Assembly (NCBI GenBank): GCA_049509915.1
Contig: JBEKZL010000001.1
Location: 14,602 to 78,601 of the forward strand
Reading direction: 5' to 3'
From: JBEKYD01 sp049509915
GTDB taxonomy: Bacteria > Acidobacteriota > Terriglobia > Bryobacterales > Bryobacteraceae
DNA: 64,000 nt
In this document: in pieces, positions 36,079 to 45,028 of the stretch
Layout of the letters: each line of letters opens with the position of its first letter
How positions within the stretch are numbered: position 1 is the first letter of the stretch
Notes under the pieces: generated by a model
Databases searched by the model: none
Told to the model about the DNA's origin: nothing
What the model saw: the letters and a program-made list of their open reading frames with translations, nothing else
Program-made: the position numbers and the translations under genes

Positions 36079-37488
36079 ATGCGTCACATTTTGGTTATCG
36101 GGATTGTCTGCATTTCGACCGCGTGTACCGTAGGTCCGAACTACCGGCGACCCTCCCTTGCTACACCGCAAAGCTTCCGCGTCCCCGATCCTCTGCCACC
36201 GGGACAAGCTGAGTCCTTCGCCGACCTGAAATGGTTCGAAGTATTCAAGGACGAACAGCTGCAGTCGCTGATCCGCCAGGCACTCCAGCGAAATTACGAC
36301 CTGCGCGACGCTGTCGCCCGCGTCGAGGAAGCTCGTGCCAGCCTCGGAATCACACGTTCCGACCAGTTTCCGAGCTTTGCCGTCGGGGCGGCCGCGGAGA
36401 TCAATCGCGTGTCGCGCGATGGGGCCACGCCGATTCCCCCGGAGCTCCTGTCATCGCAAAATCGGAATTTCGGTACCGCCGCGCTGCAGTTGCTGTCTTT
36501 TGAAGTCGACATCTGGGGCAAACTGCGCCGCGCCACTGAGGCCGCTCGCGCCAATCTCCTGAGTGCTGATGAAAATCGCAAAGCCGTGGTCACAACTCTA
36601 GTCAGCGACGTGGCTACCGCTTATCTCACACTGCGCGAACTGGACTACGAGCTCGAGATCTCCACGCGGACGCTGCAAACCCGCGAAGAGTCCCTCGAAC
36701 TCACCCAATCCCGCGAAGCGCACGGCGTCTCGACGGAGCTTGATCTGCGCCAGGCGGAAGAACTTGTGGATACCGCCGCGGAAACGATCCCGCAGACCGA
36801 GCGGCAAATCGAGCAAACCGAGAATCAAATCAGCCTTCTGCTCGGGCAAAGCCCGAATGCCGTGGTGCGCGGCAGATCGCTTACCGAACTGCAGATTCCC
36901 CCGGAAGTCCCGCCGGGCTTGCCTTCCGCACTGCTCGAGCGCCGGCCCGATATCCGGGCCGCCGAGCAGGACCTAATTGCCGCAAACGCAAAGATTGGCG
37001 TCGCGCGGGCAGCCTACTTCCCGACCCTAAGTCTCAGCGGCGCTCTGGGCGGCGCGAGCACGCAACTGTCGAGCCTGTTTGCCGGTCCGGCGAGCCTCTG
37101 GAATCTGACGCCGCAGATCATCCAGCCGATATTCACCGCGGGGCGGCTTAAATCTACCGTCAAGCTTGCCAAGGCCGAGCATGAGCGCATGCTGATTCAG
37201 TACGAGAAGACGATTCAGACCGCGTTCACCGAAACCTCCGACGCGTTGATCGCTCATCAGCGCTTCCGCGAAAGCCGCGAGAAGCAGGAGGCACTCGAGA
37301 AGGCTTTGGAAGACCGTCTCCGGCTGGCGTACCTGCGCTACAACGGCGGTGTCGACACCCAACTCAACGCGCTCGATGCCGATCGCGATCTGTTTCAGGG
37401 CCAGCTCGATCTCGCGCGCCTGCGTCTTGAAGAGATCCTGAGCGTCGTTCAGCTTTATAAAGCTCTGGGCGGTGGATGGCAGTCGTGA
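36079..37488 (+). CDS. outer-membrane efflux lipoprotein (NodT family)
   Basis: From ATG 36079 (AGGAGA upstream) the product has 469 residues: lipobox CISTAC, then CTVGPNYRRPSLATP, a signature start of NodT/OprM-type outer-membrane factors, and two repeats of the OEP domain (helical hairpins at about 60-250 and 265-460). It forms the TolC-like exit duct of the RND pump encoded by the two genes before it. The frame is open upstream into the pump gene, but the lipoprotein signal fixes the start. Confidence 0.92.
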   Translation: MRHILVIGIVCISTACTVGPNYRRPSLATPQSFRVPDPLPPGQAESFADLKWFEVFKDEQLQSLIRQALQRNYDLRDAVARVEEARASLGITRSDQFPSFAVGAAAEINRVSRDGATPIPPELLSSQNRNFGTAALQLLSFEVDIWGKLRRATEAARANLLSADENRKAVVTTLVSDVATAYLTLRELDYELEISTRTLQTREESLELTQSREAHGVSTELDLRQAEELVDTAAETIPQTERQIEQTENQISLLLGQSPNAVVRGRSLTELQIPPEVPPGLPSALLERRPDIRAAEQDLIAANAKIGVARAAYFPTLSLSGALGGASTQLSSLFAGPASLWNLTPQIIQPIFTAGRLKSTVKLAKAEHERMLIQYEKTIQTAFTETSDALIAHQRFRESREKQEALEKALEDRLRLAYLRYNGGVDTQLNALDADRDLFQGQLDLARLRLEEILSVVQLYKALGGGWQS

Positions 37489-37707
37489 AGTGGGTGCGCA
37501 TAACCGGTCCGGTGGAGCGCTCCGGAGTGTGGGAGAGTAACAGGCGCCTGTACCGGCGCCAGCGGCACCTCGAGAGCGTGATCGCTCCCGACGGTGCGGA
37601 CTCGCGTGATTGCTTCAAGGCATGGCACCGGACACTGACGCAAGAGACCTGCGCAGCGCGCCGGCGATCGTGGCGTGCGCTGGATCCAATGCCGCTAGCT
37701 GGCGGAT

Positions 37708-37875
37708 GGTGGCGACGCCGAAACCGTTTTGGCGCAATTTACGAGAGCCGGCATCGATATCCCGGCGCTTGCGGCTCGCCTTCAAGATGAAGGTGCCAAG
37801 GCCTTCGTGAAGTCATGGGACGAACTGATGGCCGTAATCGAAACAAAGAGCGACTTCCTCAAGAAGGCCAGTTGA
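37708..37875 (+). pseudogene. tal: C-terminal remnant of transaldolase
   Basis: Fifty-five in-frame codons before the TGA at 37873 read GGDAETVLAQFTRAGIDIPALAARLQDEGAKAFVKSW then DELMAVIETKSDFLKK, the C-terminal helices of transaldolase. The frame is closed upstream by a TAG at 37696, and no earlier part of the gene is recognisable between the efflux operon and this point. The remnant lies directly before pgi, in line with the transaldolase-pgi order of sugar-phosphate operons. The 220 bases from 37489 to 37707 contain nothing identifiable. Confidence 0.75.
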
Positions 37876-37916
37876 ACGGAAGTACGGATTCACAAAACGA
37901 AGGAGATGGGAACCAT

Positions 37917-39575
37917 ATGCCAATAGCCACTGAGCCACTCATTTCGCCGGAACTCACCGAACGGACCGCCTGGAAGGCTCTCGAGAACCATTCCCGGGAG
38001 GTGCGCGCCTTGCACCTCCGCAACTTGTTTGCGACTGACCCGAAGCGCGGCCAGGCGTTGACCGCGGAGGCATGCGGAGTTTTTCTGGATTATTCGAAGA
38101 ACCGGATCACAAACGAAACAATCGGGCTTCTCTTGCGACTGGCGGAGGAATCCGGCTTGCGCGTGCGGATCGACGCTATGTTCGCGGGCCAGAAGATCAA
38201 CCGGACGGAAGACCGCGCCGTCCTCCATATTGCGTTGCGAGCGCCGCGCACCGAGTCCGTGTTTGTTGACGGCAAGGATGTCGTTCCCGGCGTTCACGCG
38301 GTACTCGGCCGGATGACACACTTCGCGGAACGCATTCGCAGTGGGGCCTGGAAGGGTCACACCGGCAAACGCATTCGCAACATCGTGAACATCGGCATTG
38401 GCGGCTCGGACCTCGGGCCGGTGATGGCGCACGAAGCTCTCAAGGCGTACAGGGATCCCGCGCTGACGCTGCGGTTTGTGTCCAATATTGATGGCGCGGA
38501 TTTCGCGGAGGCCGTGGTGGACCTCGATCCCGCGGAAACGCTTTTCATCGTTTCGTCGAAGACTTTTACAACACTGGAGACGATGACCAATGCGACGACA
38601 GCGCGCGCGTGGTCGGTCGAAGCGTTTGGCGGAGACGGAAAATCGGTGGCGAAGCACTTCGTTGCCGTTTCAACCAATGCGGCGGCGGTATCGAAGTTCG
38701 GCATCGACACCGAGAACATGTTCGGATTCTGGGACTGGGTGGGCGGCCGTTACTCGATGGATTCCGCGATCGGCCTCTCGACCATGCTCGCCGTTGGCGG
38801 CGAGAACTTCGAAGCGATGCTGCACGGGTTTCACCAGATGGACGAGCACTTCCGCACCGCGCCATTCGACCGGAATCTCCCCGTTCTGCTTGGCCTGCTC
38901 ACGGTCTGGAACGCCAACTTTCTGGGCGCCGAGACCGTGGCCGTGCTGCCCTACGAGCAGTATCTAAAGCGGTTTCCGGCCTATCTGCAGCAGTTGACTA
39001 TGGAGAGCAACGGTAAGCATGTCACGCTCGGCGGCCGGAACACCGAGTATCAGACCGGTCCCATCTACTGGGGCGAACCAGGGACTAACGGCCAGCATTC
39101 GTTCTATCAGCTCATTCATCAGGGCACGCGGTTGATCCCATGCGACTTCATCGCATTCGTGGACGCGCTAAAGCCGCTGGGGCAGCATCACGACATCCTG
39201 ATCGCCAACGTGCTCGCGCAGTCCGAGGCACTGGCATTCGGCAAGACGGCAGCGCAAGTGAAGGCGGAGGGCACTCCGGACTGGCTGGTGCCGCATCGGG
39301 TCTTCGAAGGCAATCGCCCGTCGAACACGATCTTTGCGCAACGATTAACGCCGGAGACGCTGGGGAAACTGGTCGCGCTTTACGAGCACTCCGTGTTCAC
39401 ACAGGGCACGATTTGGGATATCGATTCCTTCGATCAGTGGGGAGTCGAGCTGGGCAAGGTGCTGGCGAAACGGATTATCCCCGAGCTGTCGGGTACGACC
39501 GGTCCCGAGGCGAACCACGACAGCTCGACCGCAAATCTGATCCGCCGCTATCGCGAAAATAAGGGAGACGCATGA
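37917..39575 (+). CDS. pgi: glucose-6-phosphate isomerase
   Basis: A 552-residue enzyme starting at ATG 37917 with AGGAG upstream; the longer open frame from 37815 overlaps the transaldolase remnant and is not homologous. Signatures: NIGIGGSDLGPVMAHEAL, the sugar-phosphate site SSKTFTTLETM, DWVGGRYSMDSAIGL, and the active-site GTNGQHSFYQLIHQG. It interconverts glucose-6-P and fructose-6-P in the cytoplasm, linking glycogen, glycolysis and the pentose phosphate genes of this locus. A decayed spacer of 1.8 kb separates it from gnd. Confidence 0.95.
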   Translation: MPIATEPLISPELTERTAWKALENHSREVRALHLRNLFATDPKRGQALTAEACGVFLDYSKNRITNETIGLLLRLAEESGLRVRIDAMFAGQKINRTEDRAVLHIALRAPRTESVFVDGKDVVPGVHAVLGRMTHFAERIRSGAWKGHTGKRIRNIVNIGIGGSDLGPVMAHEALKAYRDPALTLRFVSNIDGADFAEAVVDLDPAETLFIVSSKTFTTLETMTNATTARAWSVEAFGGDGKSVAKHFVAVSTNAAAVSKFGIDTENMFGFWDWVGGRYSMDSAIGLSTMLAVGGENFEAMLHGFHQMDEHFRTAPFDRNLPVLLGLLTVWNANFLGAETVAVLPYEQYLKRFPAYLQQLTMESNGKHVTLGGRNTEYQTGPIYWGEPGTNGQHSFYQLIHQGTRLIPCDFIAFVDALKPLGQHHDILIANVLAQSEALAFGKTAAQVKAEGTPDWLVPHRVFEGNRPSNTIFAQRLTPETLGKLVALYEHSVFTQGTIWDIDSFDQWGVELGKVLAKRIIPELSGTTGPEANHDSSTANLIRRYRENKGDA

Positions 39576-40072
39576 AGGACCTGGGCTACCTAACGCGGGG
39601 TTTGTCGATGCCTCAACTGACGCAGGGTCGAACTTTCATCGGCGCTGAATCGCCGGTTTGCAATGCAGTGAAAAGAAATCGGACGATTTCCATGGCACGC
39701 TTGCTCACGGAATCAAGCTGGTCAGGGCATTCGGCGCGACGATGGCGTGCTGAGAGATTGAATGGTCGTGTCGGCGTCACTGTTAGCCGGTCCAACACCT
39801 GAGGCGTGCCAAAGAAACCATCGCCGCCATTGAGCGCTGGAGTAACGGCAACGGCGTTCACACACGGCGGTGATTAGGCCGTAGCACCTGTGGATGGCTT
39901 CAATTTCGGGCCACGTTGCGGGTTTACCGACAATCTGCCAGAACTTTGGCGTCGGCCTCTCGCCTTTCGGCAGTGAGCCAATCTTTCGGTGGGAGCGCTC
40001 GTTGATTCGGCGCATTGCCACGCTACGTGCCGTAGCACAAGAGTGTGTAAATCTAACACGGAGTAGAAGACT
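39576..40072 (+). other. gene-free stretch after pgi
   Basis: About 500 bases. An ATG overlapping the pgi stop begins a 76-codon frame with no recognisable content. On the minus strand, LPKGERPTPKFWQIVGKPATWPEIEAIHRCYG near 39880-39980 looks like real protein rather than a shadow but could not be assigned. The region is probably a decayed insertion. Confidence 0.4.
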
Positions 40073-40722
40073 ATGCAAACAAAGTATTACGTTCTGGTCC
40101 TGACGGCCGCGGTAACTCTCACGGCGGCGAGCGGGGATGAAACAGCGGAACGGCTTCAGCGAGCTGCAACAGTCCTCAACACCCTGACGCACGCTGGCGG
40201 TGCGATTCGGCCGGAGAGAATCGCGAGCGCCGACTGTATCGCTGTCATTCCGGGATTCAAAAAGGGCGCTGCAGTCGTCGGCGTGGGCTACGGACGGGAT
40301 TTATTTCCTGCCGGAATGGCAGCAATTGGTCGGCGCCCGGAGCAATCAGACTGGAGTCCGGCAGCCTCGGTGTTCAGGTCGGTGGTGAAGACATCGATAT
40401 CGTAATCCTTTCGATGAACAGAGATCGGCGTTCGAAGCTACTCTCGGATCGTTTGGCGATCGGGGAGGGCGCTTCGGCTGCCCTGGGGAAACGGCAAGTC
40501 TGCGCAGGACGACTCGAACGCCAAGATTCTTTTCTACGGTCTGACCAAAGGCGTCTTTGCCGGCTTCGATCTCGACGGCGCTACCCTGAAACCGGATGAA
40601 TCCGCTGACAGCGCCCTTTATGGACGCAAATTAAGTAATAACGAAATCGTTGAGGGTGGGACGCAGACACCTGCCGTTGCACAGATGTTCGTCGGAAGTC
40701 TGGCACAAGCGTCCAACCGATA
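40073..40722 (+). pseudogene. SYLF (Ysc84-like) lipid-binding domain protein, two frameshifts
   Basis: ATG 40073 has GGAG upstream. The first frame gives a signal peptide and the SYLF start (ERLQRAATVLNTL, CIAVIPGFKKGAAVVGVGYGRD). A base is missing near 40296-40298: the next frame continues ISCRNGSNWSAPGAIRLESG and LGVQVGGEDIDIVILSMN to about 40480. Then a third frame continues GKSAQDDSNAKILFYGLTKG, VFAGFDLDGATLKPD and ends with AQMFVGSLAQASNR at TAG 40720-40722. Assembled, this is a full-length SYLF protein of ~215 residues. The family binds phosphoinositides or actin-related partners in eukaryotes; the bacterial function is unclear. Confidence 0.8.
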
Positions 40723-40922
40723 GTTCGCGGGGGGCTGGGGCCTACGATCTGTATGGAGCGAGCCCCTATGGTATCGCATCGGGAGCGGGCTGCAACGGCT
40801 CAGAAACAATCGCTATAGGCGATGCTTGTTGTCAACCCGTTCCGTTACCTGTCATGGGAATCGTGCTACTGCAGAGTACGTCCAGGACGGCGTGGTGTCC
40901 TCAAACGACAACTCAGGCGACC

Positions 40923-41048
40923 TTAGTAGGCCTCTCCGGTGGCTGGCTCCGAGTGCCTGGGACCCAATAGATAAGAACCAATCAGAACGGCGCTGACCAG
41001 AAATACTACGAACCCGAAATATACAATCAACGTCCACACCGCCAGCAC
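40923..41048 (-). pseudogene. nuoA: N-terminal fragment resembling NADH-quinone oxidoreductase subunit A
   Basis: A minus-strand frame of 41 codons from GTG 41048 reads VWTLIVYFGFVVFLVSAVLI then GSYLLGPRHSEPATGEAY and hits TAA. The LGxRHxxxATGExY pattern after one membrane helix is the conserved N-terminal loop of NuoA, which continues ESG in intact proteins; here TAA replaces the Glu codon. No further nuo genes are nearby, so this is an isolated remnant. Confidence 0.5.
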
Positions 41049-41376
41049 AGCCTTTCGGAAGTCACTTCAGAAAGGGCACGCAGCATTCCAAATCGTATTG
41101 CATAGAAATATGGAGGAATGCATCGGAGTGCGTTTAGAATATGGCGGCGGTTCGCCACTTTGACGGGCTATCAGCAGACTGTCGACGATATCGAGCATCG
41201 CGCCACGCGCGCCGGAGTGGGTCGGCGTCCCTGCAAGCCGCGTGTGAATCGCCAGCTTTGTTCGAACGAGCACTCTCCCTGCACTTGAATTCATCTAAGT
41301 GAGCTGTCTGGAAGCTGACGTGCTCCCGCTACTGTCGCCGGACAGAGCAATGGATTTGAGAAAGGGGGGGCGAAGT
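41049..41376 (+). other. gene-free stretch before gnd
   Basis: About 330 bases without a supported gene. It must hold the promoter for the gnd-zwf-pgl-rpiB-glgX operon, but I see no convincing boxes. The open frame on the minus strand (41067-41294) has no recognisable content. Confidence 0.4.
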
Positions 41377-42405
41377 ATGCAACTGGGAATGATCGGCCTT
41401 GGAAGGATGGGCGCCAATATGGTGCGGCGGCTTCTCAAACGAGGCCATCAGTGCGTGGTCTTCGATCGGTCTTCGCAAGTAGTAGCGGACTTGGTCGACG
41501 AGCGGGCGGTCGGAGCCGCTGACTTGCAGGATCTCGTGCAGAAGTTGGAAAAGCCGCGGGCAATATGGCTAATGGTGCCGGCGGCGGCTGTAGACCACTC
41601 GATTGCGGACCTCCTGCCCGATCTGGACGCTGGTGACATTATTATCGACGGCGGCAACTCCTACTATGTCGACGATATCCGGCGGGCGGGCGAGCTCAAA
41701 CGAAAACAAATCCACTACGCCGACGTGGGCACGAGCGGCGGCGTCTGGGGCTTGGAGCGAGGTTACTGCATGATGATCGGTGGGGAGAAAGACGTCCTGA
41801 GCCATCTCGATCCAATTTTTAAAGCGCTGGCCCCTGGCGCCGGTGACATCCCGCGTACGCCGGGACGCGAAAATCTCGGTGGCACAGCCGAGCAGGGTTA
41901 CCTGCATTGCGGCCCGAACGGCGCCGGCCACTTCGTAAAGATGGTTCACAACGGTATTGAATATGGTGTCATGGCGGCTTACGCGGAAGGGTTGGCGGTG
42001 TTACGCGACGCGAATATAGGGAAGCAAACCGATACCATCGATGCCGAGACTACTCCGCTGCGCGAACCCAGCCAGTATCAATACGATCTCAACCTTCGCG
42101 ATATCGCCGAGGTGTGGCGGCGGGGCAGCGTGGTGGCCTCATGGCTCCTCGACCTGACCGCAGCCAGCCTGGTCAAAGACCCGGCCCTCTCAGAATTCAC
42201 CGGGCGTGTCTCGGATTCGGGTGAGGGGCGGTGGACGATCAAGGCTGCGATCGACGAAGGCGTTCCGGTGCCGGTTCTCTCCACCGCGCTGTACGAGCGC
42301 TTTAGCTCGCGCGGCGAAGCGGACTATCAGGACAAACTGTTGTCGGCAATGCGGTTTCAATTTGGCGGACACCTTGAAAAACCTGCCAGCAAAAGGGCGG
42401 CTTGA
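41377..42405 (+). CDS. gnd: 6-phosphogluconate dehydrogenase, decarboxylating (short, YqeC/GndA-like)
   Basis: From ATG 41377 the product has 342 residues, the length of the short, often NAD-preferring 6PGDH class. The N-terminal Rossmann motif GLGRMGANM is at 7-15. The catalytic region GPNGAGHFVKMVHNGIEYGVM contains the Lys and the HNGIEY box. The C-terminal domain is all helical (DIAEVWRRGSVVASWLLDL). It converts 6-phosphogluconate to ribulose-5-P and CO2. It heads a run of five genes with gaps below 40 bases: zwf follows after 9 bases. Confidence 0.93.
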   Translation: MQLGMIGLGRMGANMVRRLLKRGHQCVVFDRSSQVVADLVDERAVGAADLQDLVQKLEKPRAIWLMVPAAAVDHSIADLLPDLDAGDIIIDGGNSYYVDDIRRAGELKRKQIHYADVGTSGGVWGLERGYCMMIGGEKDVLSHLDPIFKALAPGAGDIPRTPGRENLGGTAEQGYLHCGPNGAGHFVKMVHNGIEYGVMAAYAEGLAVLRDANIGKQTDTIDAETTPLREPSQYQYDLNLRDIAEVWRRGSVVASWLLDLTAASLVKDPALSEFTGRVSDSGEGRWTIKAAIDEGVPVPVLSTALYERFSSRGEADYQDKLLSAMRFQFGGHLEKPASKRAA

Positions 42406-42414
42406 GAAACAACT

Positions 42415-43824
42415 ATGGACAATGTCAAATCGGATGCTTTGGTTTTCTACGGGGCGAGCGGAGACTTGGCCTATAAGAAGATCTTTCCGGCGCTGCAGTC
42501 GATGATCAAACGCGACCATCTCGATGTGCCGATCGTTGGAGTAGCCAAATCGGGATGGGGCCTCGAGCAGCTGCGCGCGCGGGCGCAGGAAAGTCTGGAG
42601 AGGCACGGTGGCCTCGACCGGGCGGCTTTCGAAAAGTTGGGCAGTTTGATGCGCTACGTGGATGGGGATTACAAGGATCCTGAGATCTTTAAGAAGATGA
42701 GTGCGGAACTCGGCTCGGCCCAGCGGCCGGCGCACTATCTGGCGATCCCTCCCGTGCTCTTCGGGACCGTGGTGGAGCAACTCGGGAAGTCGGGCGGCGC
42801 CGAGGACGCTCGCGTCATCGTGGAGAAGCCCTTCGGCAACGATCTGGCCTCCGCGCAGCAACTCAACCAGACTTTGCATCGAGTATTTCCGGAATCGGGG
42901 ATTTTTCGCATTGATCACTATCTGGGCAAACGGCCGGTGGAGAACGTGGTGGTCTTCCGTTTTGCGAACGCATTTATGGAACCGTTCTGGAATCGCAACT
43001 ACGTCGAAAGTGTGCAGATCACCATGGCGGAGGACTTTGGCATTGAAGGGCGCGGCGCCTTCTACGACCAAACCGGCACCATCCGCGACGTGATCCAAAA
43101 CCATCTCTTCCAAATCCTCTGCAATCTCGCCATGGAACCCCCGGCCCGTCTCGACAGCGAAACGATTCGCGACGAAAAGGTGAAGGTGCTGAAAGCGATC
43201 CCGCCGATCCAGGTGAATAACCTGTTGCGGGGGCAGTTCCGCGGCTACCGTAACGAAAGGGGAGTCGCGGCCAACTCCAACACCGAAACGTTCGCCGCCC
43301 TGCGACTGGAGGTCGATTCCTGGCGATGGAAAGGCGTTCCATTTTACATCCGCGCCGGAAAAAACCTGCCGGTTACCTGCACGGAGGTTCTGGCGCGCTT
43401 GCGGCGGCCCCCAGCGGTGGTGGCCGAGAGCCGCCTCTTGCCTAACCACTTGCGGTTTCGGATCAGCCCAGAGATGACCATCGCGGTAGGTACGACGGTA
43501 ATCGGTCCCAGTGACCAACTGAGGGCCGAAACGGTGGAAATGATCGCCAGCCGTCACCCGCGTCCGGATGATGAGGATGCCTACGAGCGGGTCCTGAGCG
43601 ATGCGATGTCGGGAGATGCCACACTGTTCGCGCGCGAGGACTATGTGGAAGAGGCGTGGAGAATCGTTGATCGGGTGCTACAAGCGGGCGGACCGGTTCT
43701 CGAATACGACAAGACCACATGGGGACCCCATGACGTCGACCAGCGGGTCTCGCCCCCTGGAGGTTGGCATAACCCGGTTGCCGTGGATCAGGAGGATTTC
43801 CGCGTTGGCGACCAAGCCGCCTGA
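42415..43824 (+). CDS. zwf: glucose-6-phosphate 1-dehydrogenase
   Basis: A 469-residue enzyme. Signatures: N-terminal cofactor motif FYGASGDLAYKKIFPAL, EKPFGND, and the catalytic RIDHYLGKRPVEN box (the usual RIDHYLGKE with Arg for Glu). It oxidises glucose-6-P to 6-phosphogluconolactone with NAD(P)+. Together with the next gene (lactonase) and gnd it provides the complete oxidative branch. The translation is uninterrupted. Confidence 0.94.
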   Translation: MDNVKSDALVFYGASGDLAYKKIFPALQSMIKRDHLDVPIVGVAKSGWGLEQLRARAQESLERHGGLDRAAFEKLGSLMRYVDGDYKDPEIFKKMSAELGSAQRPAHYLAIPPVLFGTVVEQLGKSGGAEDARVIVEKPFGNDLASAQQLNQTLHRVFPESGIFRIDHYLGKRPVENVVVFRFANAFMEPFWNRNYVESVQITMAEDFGIEGRGAFYDQTGTIRDVIQNHLFQILCNLAMEPPARLDSETIRDEKVKVLKAIPPIQVNNLLRGQFRGYRNERGVAANSNTETFAALRLEVDSWRWKGVPFYIRAGKNLPVTCTEVLARLRRPPAVVAESRLLPNHLRFRISPEMTIAVGTTVIGPSDQLRAETVEMIASRHPRPDDEDAYERVLSDAMSGDATLFAREDYVEEAWRIVDRVLQAGGPVLEYDKTTWGPHDVDQRVSPPGGWHNPVAVDQEDFRVGDQAA

Positions 43825-43856
43825 CACTCAACAATCGCCTGGAACCGGAGATTTCG

Positions 43857-44570
43857 ATGGAACTCAAAGTAGTCAACGATCCCGATTCTGCCGCACGGTT
43901 AGCTGCGGCTACTATCGCCGCCGACGCTCGCGCTACGATTGCTACGCGCGCTCGGTTTACGCTGGCGGTCAGCGGCGGTCACACTCCCTGGATCATGATG
44001 CGCATGCTGGCAGACGAGGACATTCCTTGGGCCGGTGTACACTTATATCAAGTCGACGAGCGCATCGCTCCCGACGGACATCCGGACCGCAATCTCACTC
44101 ACATCCGCGAGAGCCTGCTCCTGCACGCCCCGCTGCGGCCGGAGCAGGTCCATGCCATGCCGGTCGATTCTTCTGACCTGTTGTCCGCAACCTCTCAATA
44201 TGCTTTGGACCTGCAGGAGGGCGCCGGTTCGCCGCCGGTCATCGATCTCGTCCACCTCGGGCTGGGCCCGGATGGACATACCGCCTCGCTCGTACCGGGA
44301 GACGCAGTACTCCACGTAAGCCGCGCGGATGTGGCACTGACAGAAGGTTATCAGGGAAGGCGCCGAATGACCTTGACCTATCCCGCGATCAATCGAGCAA
44401 GACGACTGGTTTGGGTCGTGACCGGAAGTGAGAAGACAGAAGCGCTTCAGCGATTGCTGGAAGGTGATGTTACGATCCCAGCCGGCGGAGTGCGCCGCGA
44501 ACAGGCGGTGTTGTTCGCCGACCGCGCTGCCATTGGCCGGCTCACCGCGACAGGAAAAGGAGGGCAGTAA
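43857..44570 (+). CDS. pgl: 6-phosphogluconolactonase
   Basis: A 237-residue protein of the SugarP_isomerase/NagB-like fold: LAVSGGHTPWIMMRML near the N-terminus, the VDERIAPDGHPDRN block and HLGLGPDGHTASLVPG, which define the DevB-type lactonases. It hydrolyses the lactone made by Zwf. A 32-base gap follows zwf, and rpiB starts 2 bases after its stop. Confidence 0.92.
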   Translation: MELKVVNDPDSAARLAAATIAADARATIATRARFTLAVSGGHTPWIMMRMLADEDIPWAGVHLYQVDERIAPDGHPDRNLTHIRESLLLHAPLRPEQVHAMPVDSSDLLSATSQYALDLQEGAGSPPVIDLVHLGLGPDGHTASLVPGDAVLHVSRADVALTEGYQGRRRMTLTYPAINRARRLVWVVTGSEKTEALQRLLEGDVTIPAGGVRREQAVLFADRAAIGRLTATGKGGQ

Positions 44571-44572
44571 AT

Positions 44573-45028
44573 ATGCGCGTGGGCATTGCCACCGATCATG
44601 GCGGCTTTGGCTTAAAGCAGGATTTGATCGCCCGTCTGGGAGCTGCTGGACACGAGGTGGTTGACTTCGGAGCACACCACCTGGAACCGGGGGACGACTA
44701 CCCCGACTTCGTGGTCCCACTCGCGCGCGCCGTGGCGGCAGGAAGCGTTGAGCGCGGAGTGGCCATCTGCGGAAGCGGCGTCGGAGCATCGGTCTGTGCC
44801 AACAAGATCCCGGGTATCCGCGCCGGGCTTGTCGGCGATACGTTCTCGGCGCACCAGGGCGTGGAAGACGATCATATGAACATCATCTCTATGGGCGGCC
44901 GGACTGTCGGGTCGTTCCTCGCATGGGAGCTGGTGGCGGCGTTCGTGGCGGCTCAGTTCGGCCAGGCTGAGCGCTATTCACGCCGCCTGGATAAAGTAGC
45001 TGCTCTGGAGCTGTTGGGTCGAGCGTGA
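44573..45028 (+). CDS. rpiB: ribose-5-phosphate isomerase B
   Basis: A 151-residue RpiB/LacAB protein: GIATDHGGFGLKQDL at the start, VDFGAHHLEPGDDYPDF, and the active-site AICGSGVGASVCANKIPGIRAG. It interconverts ribulose-5-P (product of Gnd) and ribose-5-P. A GGAGGGCAG ribosome-binding site overlaps the pgl end. Its stop overlaps the glgX start (GTGA, 45025-45028). Confidence 0.93.
   Translation: MRVGIATDHGGFGLKQDLIARLGAAGHEVVDFGAHHLEPGDDYPDFVVPLARAVAAGSVERGVAICGSGVGASVCANKIPGIRAGLVGDTFSAHQGVEDDHMNIISMGGRTVGSFLAWELVAAFVAAQFGQAERYSRRLDKVAALELLGRA

Noticed and set aside
39722..40192. Minus-strand frame of 156 codons after pgi
   Set aside because: Part of it looks protein-like but no family could be named and it overlaps the SYLF pseudogene start; described only as a note in the spacer.
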